Source: an uncultured Prevotellaceae bacterium (GTDB lineage: Bacteria; Bacteroidota; Bacteroidia; Bacteroidales; Bacteroidaceae). Taken from it: DNA of 60,429 bases. Below the pieces are notes generated by a model. The model saw nothing but the letters and a program-made list of their open reading frames with translations, ran no database searches and was not told the DNA's origin. Location: contig CAMOKH010000115.1 in assembly GCA_946617675.1 (NCBI GenBank), forward strand, positions 1 through 60,429, written 5' to 3'. This document shows, piece after piece, positions 7,801-15,802 of this stretch (position 1 is its first letter; each line of letters begins with the position of its first letter). The translations under genes were made by a program, and so were the position numbers.

Positions 7801-10371
7801 GTTGTCGATGGGCTCCAGTCCGGCCAGCGGGTGGCGCTGCGGGCTGCCCACCATGCCGACGACGGCCTCGGTGGTCACGGTCTGGGCCAGGCACTTGTCG
7901 ATGAAGCGGGCCGACAGCTGCTCGGCCGGGAAGGTGCAGCCCTCCGCCTGGTCGCCGTCGATGGAGAGGTAGGCCGAGATGCAGTCGTAGAGGCTCAGCC
8001 CGCTTTCGCCGCGCGTATGCAGGGCTTCCATGTAGGCTATCAGCTGCTGGCGCTCGGCGTAGAGCTCGTCCGACGAGCCCTGGTACTCAACGGGCGGCTT
8101 CAGCTTGCGGGCGTTGAGTACCATCTCCATCTGCTGCAGGAAGTGCTTCTTGGTCACCTTGTTAGAGTGGAGCTCAAGGCAGAAGGGCGCCAGTCCGATC
8201 TTCTCTAAGCGCGACTGCACCACCGACAGGGCCGCCATCTTCTCGGCCACGAAGAGCACGCGCTTGCCCTGGAACAGGGCGTTGGCTATCATGTTGGTAA
8301 TGGTCTGCGACTTTCCCGTTCCGGGAGGCCCGTGCAGGATGAACGACCGTCCGCGCCCCGACTCGACGACCGCCTCCATCTGCGACGAGTCGACATCCAG
8401 CGGAATGGCGAAGTCGGCGGGCTTGCTGCACTTGTCAATCTCGCGGGCATCGGCTTTGTCGGCTTCGGCGTCAGGCTCAGTGTGCTTGCCGGTGAGGGCG
8501 GCGATGACGGGGTTCTCGTCGAGCTTGTCGGCGTTCGAGTGGATGTCGTTCCACATGACGAACTTGTTGAACGAGAAGAGCCCCAGCATCGACTCCTCGA
8601 GCACGTCCCATCCCTTCTGCTCGATGACGGCGCGGCGGATGGCGGTGAAGATGAGCTTCACGTCGACGCCGCTCTTGTCCTTGGGCAGCTCCTTCAGGGC
8701 GTCGAGGCTGATGCTGAAGTTCTGCTTCAGCAACTCGGCCAGCGTGATGTTCAGCATGATGTCCTCGTCGCGCTTGCGTATGGTGTAGTGGTTGCCGGCG
8801 CGGCGAATGATGTCGACGGGCAGCAGCAGAATGGGCGCGAAGCGGGGTTGCTCGCTCTTTGCCGTCTCAAACCACTTCAGCATGCCCAGTGTGAGGAACA
8901 GGCTGTTGGCACCGTTCTCCTCGATCGACGTGCGGGCCGTACGGTAGATATATTTCAGGGCGTCCTGGAGCTCCTTCTCGGAGGAATATGACACAATCTT
9001 GTTCTCGCCGATCAGCTCGGTCACCAGACTCTGGTGCTGTATGGCCTGGTGGTGAGAGTCGTACATGCCGTTCTGGCTGGGCTCTATCTTCGTGCCCGGA
9101 CAGGGGGTTATCTGGAAGTCCTCGCCGTTCTGCAAGTGGTCTTCAAGGTTTTCAATGCTGAACGAGATGAACGGCACTACGCGCTTGCCGAGGCGCGTGT
9201 TCAGCAGGTTGTTGCGCAGCGAGAAGTCGAGCAGCTTGCGCTCCCAGAGCAGTTGCTTGGTCAGCCTCACCTTCGTGTCGTCGAGACGCAGGTCGTAGTG
9301 GTTCAGGCTGTTGACGTGACTGGTGGCGCACTCGTGCTCAACGCCCTGGCTCTCGAAGGTCCACGCGCCGTCCTTCTTGACGCGCTGGGCCAGCGGCCGG
9401 ATGTTGCCTAAGCGGCAGCGGTGGACGTCAACGAAGTGAATGAAGCTGCGCTCGTCGCGCAACCGGCGCGAAGCCGACTCGACGGCATCCTCGAAGGTGA
9501 CGGCCTCGGACGACGTGATGGCCGTCGTCTCAACCAGTACGACGTCGTTGTTGCCGTCGGCCATCTCCTTCAGCAGGTAGGCCGGGTCGTCGCACACCAT
9601 CTTGGGGTAGACAATCGGCGTAAGCCAGGCTCCCACCAGGGCGTGGCCGTCGAGGATGACGATGATGGGGTTGATGCCAATCTTCTCGAGGCACGATGCC
9701 ATGAGCAGCGTGGTGTCGATACAGGTGCCGAGTTTCTCGGCGAGCACCTGGTCGGCCAGCCGAATGCGCTGACCGAACTGCTCGAAGCTGGCCGGGGGCG
9801 CGGCGTAGACAATGCCCTCGCGGCGCAGGGCCTCATAGAGTGCCGCCACCTGCTGGCGCACGCGGTTGCGGTTCTGCGTCTGGTACTCGTCGAGTGCCGA
9901 CGACCCCGTGAGCCGCTCCAGTTCCTGGCCGGTCCTGACCAGCACGGGCGAGAGTGCCGGGTGGTTAGGCACGACGAACGACGCTATCAGCTCGGGCATG
10001 ACGTTCGTGCCGCACCACTGGTTGTAGGCCAGCAGAGCGATGGGGTAGTCCTGCTCTAAGAGCTGCCCCTGCTCGTCGGCAATGGTCAGAGTGAAGTTGG
10101 TTTCAATGGCCTCGGTGGTCTCGCTGAGCATGTCCACGTCGGGAGCAATCCCGACCGTCGTCAGCTGGATGGAGCTGCCCTTCTGCAGGGTGTCGATGTG
10201 GCTTGTGCTGGTCTTGATATACTTTCCGGCGAGCGTCACCACCACGTCGTGCCAGTCGCGCTCGTCGTTGTTTTCCAGTACGAACCTGCTGCAGCAACTC
10301 ACGCCGCAGGCCAGCATGGAATAGTTCACACAAGGCAAATAGTCAAACCTTAAATTCACGTTCTTCTCCAT
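4849..10371 (-). CDS. Giant DUF4011-type SF1 helicase with transglutaminase-like and Vsr-like nuclease regions
   Basis: About 1840 residues. The N-terminal part has β-rich sequence and, near residues 215-250, a transglutaminase-like Cys/His arrangement (GTCIDTTLL then GHALVGAW). A DUF4011-like block follows (LLWERKLLDFSLRNNLLNTR). The superfamily 1 helicase core has Walker A HGPPGTGKSQTITNMIANAL near residue 680 and DEASQMPTSEA near 1230, followed by GDSKQMPP and VSRAR motifs. At ~1530-1615 a Vsr/DUF559-like segment (GYDVTTSVG, KIDIAV, KTTRDR, RVYSIDWY) suggests a PD-(D/E)XK-fold nuclease, then a DUF3320-like C-terminus. Such proteins are often found near defence genes, so a nucleic-acid defence role is plausible but unproven. 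Start: ATG at 10371 lies 8 nt after a perfect AGGAGG; the in-frame GTG at 10380 overlaps that site and is less likely. Confidence 0.85.
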   Translation of the reverse strand: MEKNVNLRFDYLPCVNYSMLACGVSCCSRFVLENNDERDWHDVVVTLAGKYIKTSTSHIDTLQKGSSIQLTTVGIAPDVDMLSETTEAIETNFTLTIADEQGQLLEQDYPIALLAYNQWCGTNVMPELIASFVVPNHPALSPVLVRTGQELERLTGSSALDEYQTQNRNRVRQQVAALYEALRREGIVYAAPPASFEQFGQRIRLADQVLAEKLGTCIDTTLLMASCLEKIGINPIIVILDGHALVGAWLTPIVYPKMVCDDPAYLLKEMADGNNDVVLVETTAITSSEAVTFEDAVESASRRLRDERSFIHFVDVHRCRLGNIRPLAQRVKKDGAWTFESQGVEHECATSHVNSLNHYDLRLDDTKVRLTKQLLWERKLLDFSLRNNLLNTRLGKRVVPFISFSIENLEDHLQNGEDFQITPCPGTKIEPSQNGMYDSHHQAIQHQSLVTELIGENKIVSYSSEKELQDALKYIYRTARTSIEENGANSLFLTLGMLKWFETAKSEQPRFAPILLLPVDIIRRAGNHYTIRKRDEDIMLNITLAELLKQNFSISLDALKELPKDKSGVDVKLIFTAIRRAVIEQKGWDVLEESMLGLFSFNKFVMWNDIHSNADKLDENPVIAALTGKHTEPDAEADKADAREIDKCSKPADFAIPLDVDSSQMEAVVESGRGRSFILHGPPGTGKSQTITNMIANALFQGKRVLFVAEKMAALSVVQSRLEKIGLAPFCLELHSNKVTKKHFLQQMEMVLNARKLKPPVEYQGSSDELYAERQQLIAYMEALHTRGESGLSLYDCISAYLSIDGDQAEGCTFPAEQLSARFIDKCLAQTVTTEAVVGMVGSPQRHPLAGLEPIDNKTSTLDEIRRLLDQFGQLWPQYERQKQQISVVTPFTLTTEDDVKWLGRIADCISRSTALDCPLNAAMALDVDSERRRWNEIQSKWFLPRFFAKRSYLKQLRQYGNIDAGNIEQLFTLIDDVDGLLASHAKQRGERFSDCRQRFVSSMDGGWKAFRQDFSDGAGSLLGTYQQLEQLAGRLGQLTAPQLSVEAMAPDVERWSANYTAVKDWCHWVEKKRELNALGLQPLVAMIETDGKSPTAAINAYVKGLYHQMIVTAIDENPQLRKFNGLLFRKQIEKYKTDTRRFQELSKAELYARLAGRIPSAATASADGSEVSILKRNIANGGRGTSIRAIIDSIPTLLPRLCPCMLMSPLSVAQFIDLNSEKFDLVIFDEASQMPTSEAVGAIARGKALIVVGDSKQMPPTSFFTSSQVDEDEADIDDMESILDDCRTLSMREYYLSWHYRSKHESLIAFSNSQYYDNKLLTFPSVDDRDVKVRLVKVDGEYDKGRTRSNPDEARAIVGEVMRRLADDVLRRFSIGIVSFSKVQQNLIEDYLYEELDRRPDLKETALGGQEPLFVKNLENVQGDERDVILFSVGYGPDKFGKVSMNFGPLNNAGGERRLNVAVSRARYEMVVYSTLTSAQIDLRRSNAKGVEGLKAFLEYAENGQLPIVSTQAPATERSVLVSQISEAIRQQGYDVTTSVGRSNFKIDIAVSAKDDPHRYLLGILCDGSGYYATKTTRDREIVQPSVLEMLKWRTMRVYSIDWYENRQRVVSQILDELRLAESGKPAPVKHEEPQPDYVFSVEKARRSQIVSEAVRDGHRLDYQEAKLPPSGIDKEKYNPERAYNRGTIQRILAVEQPVNDNYLCKRLARFFGFGHAGASIQKAVALAAPKFYTEPNAGGNGFTLWLDRKSAEAYDTYRSPSLRTIAEIPDREIMNVIREVIDEEFSLPRERIASLAARKLGFSNSGAKICAAINTVLEQLEQRGDVKVSGGLVTMSEK

Positions 10372-10399
10372 CGTCGTCACCTCCTATTGTCAATTAACT

Positions 10400-10417
10400 C
10401 CTTTGCAAGTGCAAAGG
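10400..10417. promoter_or_regulatory. 18-bp palindrome over the helicase transcription start
   Basis: CCTTTGCA-AG-TGCAAAGG is a perfect 8-bp inverted repeat with a 2-bp centre. It overlaps the -7 box and the predicted start site of the helicase promoter, a position typical of a repressor operator. Part of the match is the -7 box itself (CAAAGG on the plus strand), so chance contributes. Confidence 0.4.
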
Positions 10418-10443
10418 TAATAAAATTGTTTGAATCAAGCAAA
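10412..10443 (-). promoter_or_regulatory. Promoter of the helicase-ispE operon
   Basis: Minus strand: TTTG (10440-10443), 20 bp, TACCTTTG (10412-10419), an exact consensus match. The predicted start is near 10407, giving a leader of about 36 nt before the AGGAGG-preceded ATG at 10371. Confidence 0.75.
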
Positions 10444-10499
10444 CTTTATGCCATATTTATATGTGTAGGCAACTTTCGTTATGGTTCATGATATACAAA

Positions 10500-10527
10500 G
10501 ACGAGCCCGCCAGTCGGCGAACTCGTC
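10500..10527 (-). terminator. Terminator at the end of the T6SS operon
   Basis: GACGAG (10500-10505) pairs with CTCGTC (10522-10527) and CGCC (10508-10511) with GGCG (10516-10519). On the minus strand the stem is followed by TTTGTATAT, a modest U-rich tract. It lies 49 bp past the PP2C stop codon, where a terminator for the long minus-strand operon would be expected. Confidence 0.55.
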
Positions 10528-10575
10528 AAGGTTATCTTGTGCGCGTGGCACTGTGGCCAGGTACATCAGCTATGG

Positions 10576-11472
10576 TTACCCTTGCCCTGTGTGAGAAGTT
10601 GGCAAACGAAACAGATTTCGGAGGCTGAATTTAGCCTTCGATTGGAGGATAGGAATCTCCTGCTGGTCGTCAATGAGTGAAGCCATGACGATGCAGATGT
10701 TATCATGGCCGCCGGCCTGCATGGCTAAACTGAATAGCTGGTCGCAGCATGCGGCAACATCATGATAGTTGGACTGTAGCACCTGCTCAATATCGCTGTC
10801 GGAGCAGTAGCCAGAGAGACCGTCGCTGCAGAGCATGAGCAGGTCGCCGGCACCTATGGGCTGGCTGACGACGTCAGGGACAGACATGGCATCGAAGTCG
10901 CCCAGCCCCCGTGTGATTAGATTGCTGTCTGGGTGGGTCAGAGCCTCTTGCTCGGTGATTTCACCCCTGTCGACGAGCTGTTGTACGTAGGAGTGGTCCT
11001 TGGTCAGCTGGCGTAGTCCGTTGGAGGGATTATAGAGGTAGCAGCGGCTGTCGCCGCACCATGCGACGTGGGCAGTGTCGGCGGTAATCCAGCAGATGAC
11101 GACTGTGGTGCCCATACCCGTGGTTGAGGGATCGTCCATCATGCGCAGTTTGATGGCCTTGTCGGCATCGCTGACGCACTTGCGCAGCAGCAGGGGAATG
11201 TCGTCAGAAGCTACACACTGGCTGACACGTTCGGCGGTAAGCGTCTCTTGGATGGCGGTGGTGGCCAGCGACGAGGCTACCTCGCCGGCGTTAGCACCGC
11301 CCATGCCGTCGGCAACGACGGCAACGGCTCCCAGTGGTCCTAACGGAATGTACGTCGGTGGCGTTGCTTGCAGCCACTCCTGACGGTTCATGTCGGGGCA
11401 GACGATGTAAGCATCCTCGTTGTTCTCACGTTCACGACCAATGTCGTTTACGGCTGATAATCTGATCTTCAT
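10576..11472 (-). CDS. PP2C-family Ser/Thr protein phosphatase (PppA-like)
   Basis: 298 residues. PP2C metal-binding motifs are intact: NNEDAY (Asp20), VVADGMGGANAGEVAS (Asp55-Gly56), GDSRCYLY, CSDGLSGY and GGHDNICIV. There is no signal peptide or membrane segment, so it acts in the cytosol. In many T6SS loci a PpkA kinase, a PppA phosphatase and an FHA protein form a threonine-phosphorylation switch controlling assembly. Here the kinase is two genes upstream and an FHA-like domain sits on the RING membrane protein. It is the last gene of the operon, 12 bp after the preceding gene and before a terminator hairpin. Confidence 0.92.
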   Translation of the reverse strand: MKIRLSAVNDIGRERENNEDAYIVCPDMNRQEWLQATPPTYIPLGPLGAVAVVADGMGGANAGEVASSLATTAIQETLTAERVSQCVASDDIPLLLRKCVSDADKAIKLRMMDDPSTTGMGTTVVICWITADTAHVAWCGDSRCYLYNPSNGLRQLTKDHSYVQQLVDRGEITEQEALTHPDSNLITRGLGDFDAMSVPDVVSQPIGAGDLLMLCSDGLSGYCSDSDIEQVLQSNYHDVAACCDQLFSLAMQAGGHDNICIVMASLIDDQQEIPILQSKAKFSLRNLFRLPTSHTGQG

Positions 11473-11484
11473 GGCGTATATAAT

Positions 11485-13281
11485 TCAGATTTCGAGTACA
11501 GGCTTTATTGGTGTCTCGTGTTTAGGCTTTGTCTTACCCTTGTCGTCAGATTTGGGTGTCGTTTTGGCAGGCCGCGGCTTTGACTTCTTCTCTACAGGTT
11601 TCTTATAGTTGGCACTGAAGCGGTGGAACAGTGGTGGGCAGCCTTGTTCTTCGACCTTGACTGTGATGGTGTTGTCCCCGTCGTAGAGATCGTTGACGAT
11701 GCCCCGATACTTTGTGTCGGATAATTGTTCTACATTCCATTGCAGACCGTCAGCCTGCAAGCTGACGTCGACGGGCGTCGGCTCTTCGCCAGGGACCGTG
11801 TCGGCAGTGACAGTAAAGAGAAACTGCAGCTGCCCGTCGGTGCTGACGGTGATGCTCTTCGGGTCTACGCTGATGGTATGATATTCTTCATGCAGTGCCT
11901 TGACCTTAACGTCGATGACAGGTGATAGCAGACCGTCGTAGCTGACAGAGAGTGGATAGCTGGTCTCGTTTTGACTGCCGTCGTCGTAGAACCTGTCGGT
12001 CAATGACTCGGGCATGTAGAGTAGCCCCTCATAGCGCAGTGTGCCGTCATCGCTGCGACTGACCGACCCCGGGTCGATATCGAGTCCGGCATCGCGTGGT
12101 ACGATGAGGCGGGCCTCGCCGACGGGGATACCTTCAGGCATGGCAACGGTGACGGTGGCGGACTGCGTACGGTGCCTGAAGGCAACTGGCTTGCCGTCAT
12201 TGATGCTGATATTGAAGCCGCCGTCACTGTAGGCCTTGATTGCGCCGTAGCGATTGTCCTGGCGTACGAAGGCGATGTCGGCGTAGCATGTGGTTACCTG
12301 GTCGAGCTGCGGTGGCAGTAGTTCTGTGGTGTCCCAGTAGAGTCCCATCTTACCGTCTTCGCGTAGCACGCGTAGAGGGGTGGCATAGCTGCGTTGGGCG
12401 TGCCCTGTCTTACTGTAGTGCTTCTGGCCGTCCTGTGTCTGTATTGACTTGGCGATGAGGCGGTTGTCGAACCAAATATATACATTGCCCGAAGTACCGC
12501 ATGAGGCCGTGAGAACCGTGGCGGTGTCGTTTTGGCGGACAAGGCACGTCGCCATGCTGCGGTCCAGGCGGGCTTGGTTGCGTAGGTCGGTCTCACTGCT
12601 GCGAGCGAGAACGGGGGTCAGCGTGCGGCTCTTTCCGCTGAAGCGGTAGAGTTTGCGTGCCGCCACAACGAAGCCTACACCCTCGTCATTGACCGAGGAT
12701 ATGAACTCCACTTCGTTGTCGCCGAAAGTCTTGCCGTTATACGACAGTGGCACCTCGTGGCCTTCTGCATCAAGCAATAGGTAATACGGGTCTTTCTGCT
12801 TCTCCAGGTTGCGGTAGGTGTAACAGGTGGCATAGCCATTGGAGTAGGGGTAGGCTACGACGTACTGTCCATTGAGCACATTTCCTTGGCGATTGACGTA
12901 GCGATAGTATTGCCCCTGTTTAACCAGTAGATATCCACTTGAGAAATAGGGGAAACCAAGAGCCGTAGTTAAGCCATCGGGAAGGGAGGTGAAGTGACCG
13001 TCAGTGTTGTAAAACCCGCTGATGCCGTTGGTGCCTTTGCGTATGGTTACCGCCATCTGTTCGCTGAAGGACGACAGCTGGTCGCTGGTGGCTGCCAACC
13101 GCTTTCCGTCCCACGACCAGAGTATGGTCATGTCGGCTGAGTCGGTAAGTAGGAAGTCGCCGCCGCTCATCTTGTGAATGGCCGAGTAGGCAGGCGGTAT
13201 GATCCAACGGGCCATCTGAGCCTTGGCGCCAGTGGCGGTCAGCGTGGCCGCCATGATAGTGATGATGGTTGCTCTTTTCAT
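11485..13281 (-). CDS. Exported WG-repeat-like protein with Ig-like region; TssR-like candidate
   Basis: 598 residues from the ATG at 13281, which opens MKRATIITIMAATLTATGAK and gives a clean signal peptide; a longer reading upstream would bury it. The mature N-terminal ~350 residues contain repeated Tyr/Gly-rich units of the WG type (YNTDGHFTSL, YYRYVNRQGNVL, YYLLLDAEGHEV), suggesting a β-propeller-like fold. An Ig-like β-rich region follows (~430-560), then a Lys/Pro-rich tail ending KPVLEI. It lies between the kinase and the PP2C gene. Subtype iii T6SS loci encode the large exported protein TssR, and this could be its counterpart, but I cannot confirm homology by eye. Confidence 0.6.
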   Translation of the reverse strand: MKRATIITIMAATLTATGAKAQMARWIIPPAYSAIHKMSGGDFLLTDSADMTILWSWDGKRLAATSDQLSSFSEQMAVTIRKGTNGISGFYNTDGHFTSLPDGLTTALGFPYFSSGYLLVKQGQYYRYVNRQGNVLNGQYVVAYPYSNGYATCYTYRNLEKQKDPYYLLLDAEGHEVPLSYNGKTFGDNEVEFISSVNDEGVGFVVAARKLYRFSGKSRTLTPVLARSSETDLRNQARLDRSMATCLVRQNDTATVLTASCGTSGNVYIWFDNRLIAKSIQTQDGQKHYSKTGHAQRSYATPLRVLREDGKMGLYWDTTELLPPQLDQVTTCYADIAFVRQDNRYGAIKAYSDGGFNISINDGKPVAFRHRTQSATVTVAMPEGIPVGEARLIVPRDAGLDIDPGSVSRSDDGTLRYEGLLYMPESLTDRFYDDGSQNETSYPLSVSYDGLLSPVIDVKVKALHEEYHTISVDPKSITVSTDGQLQFLFTVTADTVPGEEPTPVDVSLQADGLQWNVEQLSDTKYRGIVNDLYDGDNTITVKVEEQGCPPLFHRFSANYKKPVEKKSKPRPAKTTPKSDDKGKTKPKHETPIKPVLEI

Positions 13282-13294
13282 TTTCGTCGGTGTA

Positions 13295-14770
13295 TTATTT
13301 GAACGAGGCCAGACCACGTTCAATCTTGTTGAGTAGCTCACGGTCGCCGGCCATGGTGGCCCACTGGCGCGACTGTAGCAGGAACTGCTTGCCCTTTTCG
13401 TAGTTGGGCTTGTAGATGTTGTTTGTCATGACGTAGTAGCAGGCCAGCCGGTAGGCTGCCTGGGCATTGATGTCGGCATAGGTAGAGTCGTTGAGGCGGA
13501 CAATGCGTGTGAAGAGTGCTACGGCCTCGTTGCTGTGGCGGTCGGAGCGTGGCATGTACTGCTCGTCGATATCAATGCCGAGAAGACGCTTGCGGCGCAC
13601 AGAGACAGAGTCGGAGTACCAACCGTAGGTGAAGGCCATTTGGTAGATGGCGGGCACGTAGTTGGTGCTGCTTAAACTGTCCATCATCCTGATGCCGATC
13701 TTGAGTGAGTCGAGGTTGTTGCAGTCCATGCGGTGGAGTGCCGTCAGGTAGAGCTGTTCAACGGGAATCTTAGGCTCCTCCTCTGGGTCTGTCGATGTGC
13801 CCAACAGGAACGACAGCCCACCGACGAGCAGCATACCTAACAGAGCCAAAGTAATGTAGAATGCCTTGCGTGACTTGACCGGGTATTGTTTCTGACGGGC
13901 AGCGAGAGCCAGCTGTTGTGCTGTGGGACGGTCGTCTGGGTCTGGGGCAAGACAGGCGTGAATGAGACGCTGAATGTCAGCCGAGACGCCGGGTGCCGTT
14001 GGCATTGGCACGTGTTTCTCGGTCTGTGCGTAGCCGCCTTCCTCACCAAAAGGTACGCTGCCTGTCAGCAGTTCGTGAAGTGTAGCTCCAAAGGCCCAGA
14101 TATCACTCTGTGGCAACGGGTCGGCGTTTTCGTTGAATCGCTCCGGAGCCATGTAGGCCAGTGTTCCGTTGTTCTCGTCGTCGAAGTAATAGCCATGCTT
14201 GCCGTCTTTCTTTGAGCTGATGCCAAAGTCGGTGATGGCGTAGTTATAGATGTCGTCGATGAGCACGTTGCCGGGTTTGATGTCCTGGTGTACAATGGGT
14301 GGCGTCTGGGCGTGCAGATAGGCTAAGCCTGAGGCGACGTCCTCGATGTATTTCCAGATGTCGGCGTCTTTCTTCAGCTTACCGATGAGCTTCTCTGACG
14401 AACCTTGGCGGCAGTAGGGCAACACGAGGTAGGGCATCTCCTCGAAGATGCTGTAGTTGGTGGGGTGTAGCAGGTTTGTGTGGTTGCAGTTGAATACAAT
14501 CATGTACTCGTCGCGGAAGCGCTGCTCGCCTTCAATGTCGAGGGCGTTCTTCGGTCGGTAGATCTTGATGGCCACTACCAGCCCCAGCTCGTCAAGCTCC
14601 TGCGGTGTCATTGTGGGGACCTGGTCGAGTCGTGAGCGGTCCTTGACGGTCTTAGCGTCAAGGGCAAGCCAGACGTCGGCAGTGCCGCCGTCGGTGCTCA
14701 GCGGTCGGATCAGCTTGTAATGGTTGTCGAAGAGCTGGCCTGTTTTGGCAAATTTCTCAATGTCGAGCAT
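13295..14770 (-). CDS. Membrane Ser/Thr protein kinase (PpkA-like)
   Basis: 491 residues. The N-terminal Hanks-type kinase domain (~18-290) has the ATP-site lysine in VVAIKIY (Lys69), the catalytic loop VHQDIKPGNVL (Asp163), DFG at 181-183 and APERF at 209-213, so it should be active. A single membrane span at ~304-325 (FYITLALLGMLLVGGLSFLL) is followed by a ~165-residue outside region resembling TPR/Sel1 helices (YMPRSDRHSNEAVALFTRIV). Topology is kinase inside, sensor outside, as in T6SS PpkA. Likely substrates are proteins recognised by the FHA-like domain of the RING protein, with the PP2C reversing the reaction; this is inferred from context. Confidence 0.9.
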   Translation of the reverse strand: MLDIEKFAKTGQLFDNHYKLIRPLSTDGGTADVWLALDAKTVKDRSRLDQVPTMTPQELDELGLVVAIKIYRPKNALDIEGEQRFRDEYMIVFNCNHTNLLHPTNYSIFEEMPYLVLPYCRQGSSEKLIGKLKKDADIWKYIEDVASGLAYLHAQTPPIVHQDIKPGNVLIDDIYNYAITDFGISSKKDGKHGYYFDDENNGTLAYMAPERFNENADPLPQSDIWAFGATLHELLTGSVPFGEEGGYAQTEKHVPMPTAPGVSADIQRLIHACLAPDPDDRPTAQQLALAARQKQYPVKSRKAFYITLALLGMLLVGGLSFLLGTSTDPEEEPKIPVEQLYLTALHRMDCNNLDSLKIGIRMMDSLSSTNYVPAIYQMAFTYGWYSDSVSVRRKRLLGIDIDEQYMPRSDRHSNEAVALFTRIVRLNDSTYADINAQAAYRLACYYVMTNNIYKPNYEKGKQFLLQSRQWATMAGDRELLNKIERGLASFK

Positions 14771-14821
14771 AGTGATAATTATGATTTACTGTATTGTAGA
14801 TTTACAACTATCTTTCTTTTA

Positions 14822-15799
14822 CTACTTTAGCTTTATCTTAGTACCCTCCTTGAGGGTGGTGAAGATGTCGGTGTCGTTCATCTTGGCAAGGCTTGAGAGG
14901 CGGATGCCGAACTGCTGTGCAATGTCGTAGAGGGTGTCACCACTTTTGACGCGGTAGAAGTCCTGGGCTCCGGTGAACTTCTTTTTTTTCTTGTCAAGAT
15001 AGACGATGTCGCCCTCGCTGAGGCTGTTTTCGGAGGTGATTTCGTTGAAGTCGAGCAAATCCTGTTTAGGGATGTCATACTTCATGGCAATGGACGAGAG
15101 CGTCATGCCGGGGTAGAGCACGGTGCAGCGTACATCATTGATGTCGACCACCCAGCGGCGGACAGCACGGGTGACAGTCTGCTGCTCCTCAGACTCCTCG
15201 TCGTCGGCCTGCACACAGGCGGCATCGAACGTCGGCTTACTGCCCTGCCTGGCAGTGCGTGTGATGACAACGGTGCTACCGGCGCGTAGCTTCACTCCGC
15301 CGTTGATGGCATACAGCCTATATGAGTCGATAAAGCCAATGAGTGCTGAGGCGTAGTTCTTGGCTGTGGCATAGCCCGCCTTTTGCAGGCCGATAGCCCA
15401 ACCGCGATAATCGTAAACGCTTTTTGAGAAAAGACTGCGGTAACGTCCGTTGTTGCGCAGGAAGAGCGAGTGGTCGCGGAACGATTCGGCAGCATTACTG
15501 TAGACGCGGAAGCGGCTCTTCTGAGGCTCGTCGTCCCAGGCGTGGTAGACGGCACCGTTCCAGCCGCCCATAGCCTTGATGCCGAAGTGGTTGTTTGAGT
15601 TGCGCGTCAGTCCGCTGCGCCCGGCGCCGCTCTCAAGGATGCCTTGCGCAAGCGTGATGCTGGCCGGCACACCGTACTGCCGTTCTTGGTCGAGGGCTAT
15701 CATCTTGTATTTCTCGATGTAGGCCAGAATGTCGCCCGACGACTGGCTCCAGGCTATAGTCGGGACGATGATGGTCAATAGCAGCAGGAGGTACTTCAT
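14822..15799 (-). CDS. GH73 glucosaminidase with two LysM domains
   Basis: 325 residues. Signal peptide MKYLLLLLTIIVPTIAWS. The GH73/FlgJ-type catalytic domain (~25-170) has the acid ITLAQGILESGAGRSGL (Glu56) and the NNHFGIKAMGGWNG and YRGWAIGLQKAGYAT motifs. Two LysM repeats follow at ~217-262 and ~275-323 (YRVKSGDTLYDIAQQFGI). It should cut peptidoglycan in the periplasm. Inside a T6SS operon it most likely opens the producer's own wall for the trans-envelope complex, as shown for some other T6SS-linked hydrolases; an effector role is less likely given its own Sec signal. It sits 3 bp from tssF, confirming operon membership. Confidence 0.9.
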   Translation of the reverse strand: MKYLLLLLTIIVPTIAWSQSSGDILAYIEKYKMIALDQERQYGVPASITLAQGILESGAGRSGLTRNSNNHFGIKAMGGWNGAVYHAWDDEPQKSRFRVYSNAAESFRDHSLFLRNNGRYRSLFSKSVYDYRGWAIGLQKAGYATAKNYASALIGFIDSYRLYAINGGVKLRAGSTVVITRTARQGSKPTFDAACVQADDEESEEQQTVTRAVRRWVVDINDVRCTVLYPGMTLSSIAMKYDIPKQDLLDFNEITSENSLSEGDIVYLDKKKKKFTGAQDFYRVKSGDTLYDIAQQFGIRLSSLAKMNDTDIFTTLKEGTKIKLK

Positions 15800-15802
15800 G
15801 GT

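Noticed and set aside
13282..13341. Longer N-terminus for the WG-repeat protein (start at 13341)
   Set aside because: It would overlap the kinase gene and bury a clean signal peptide that starts at the ATG at 13281.
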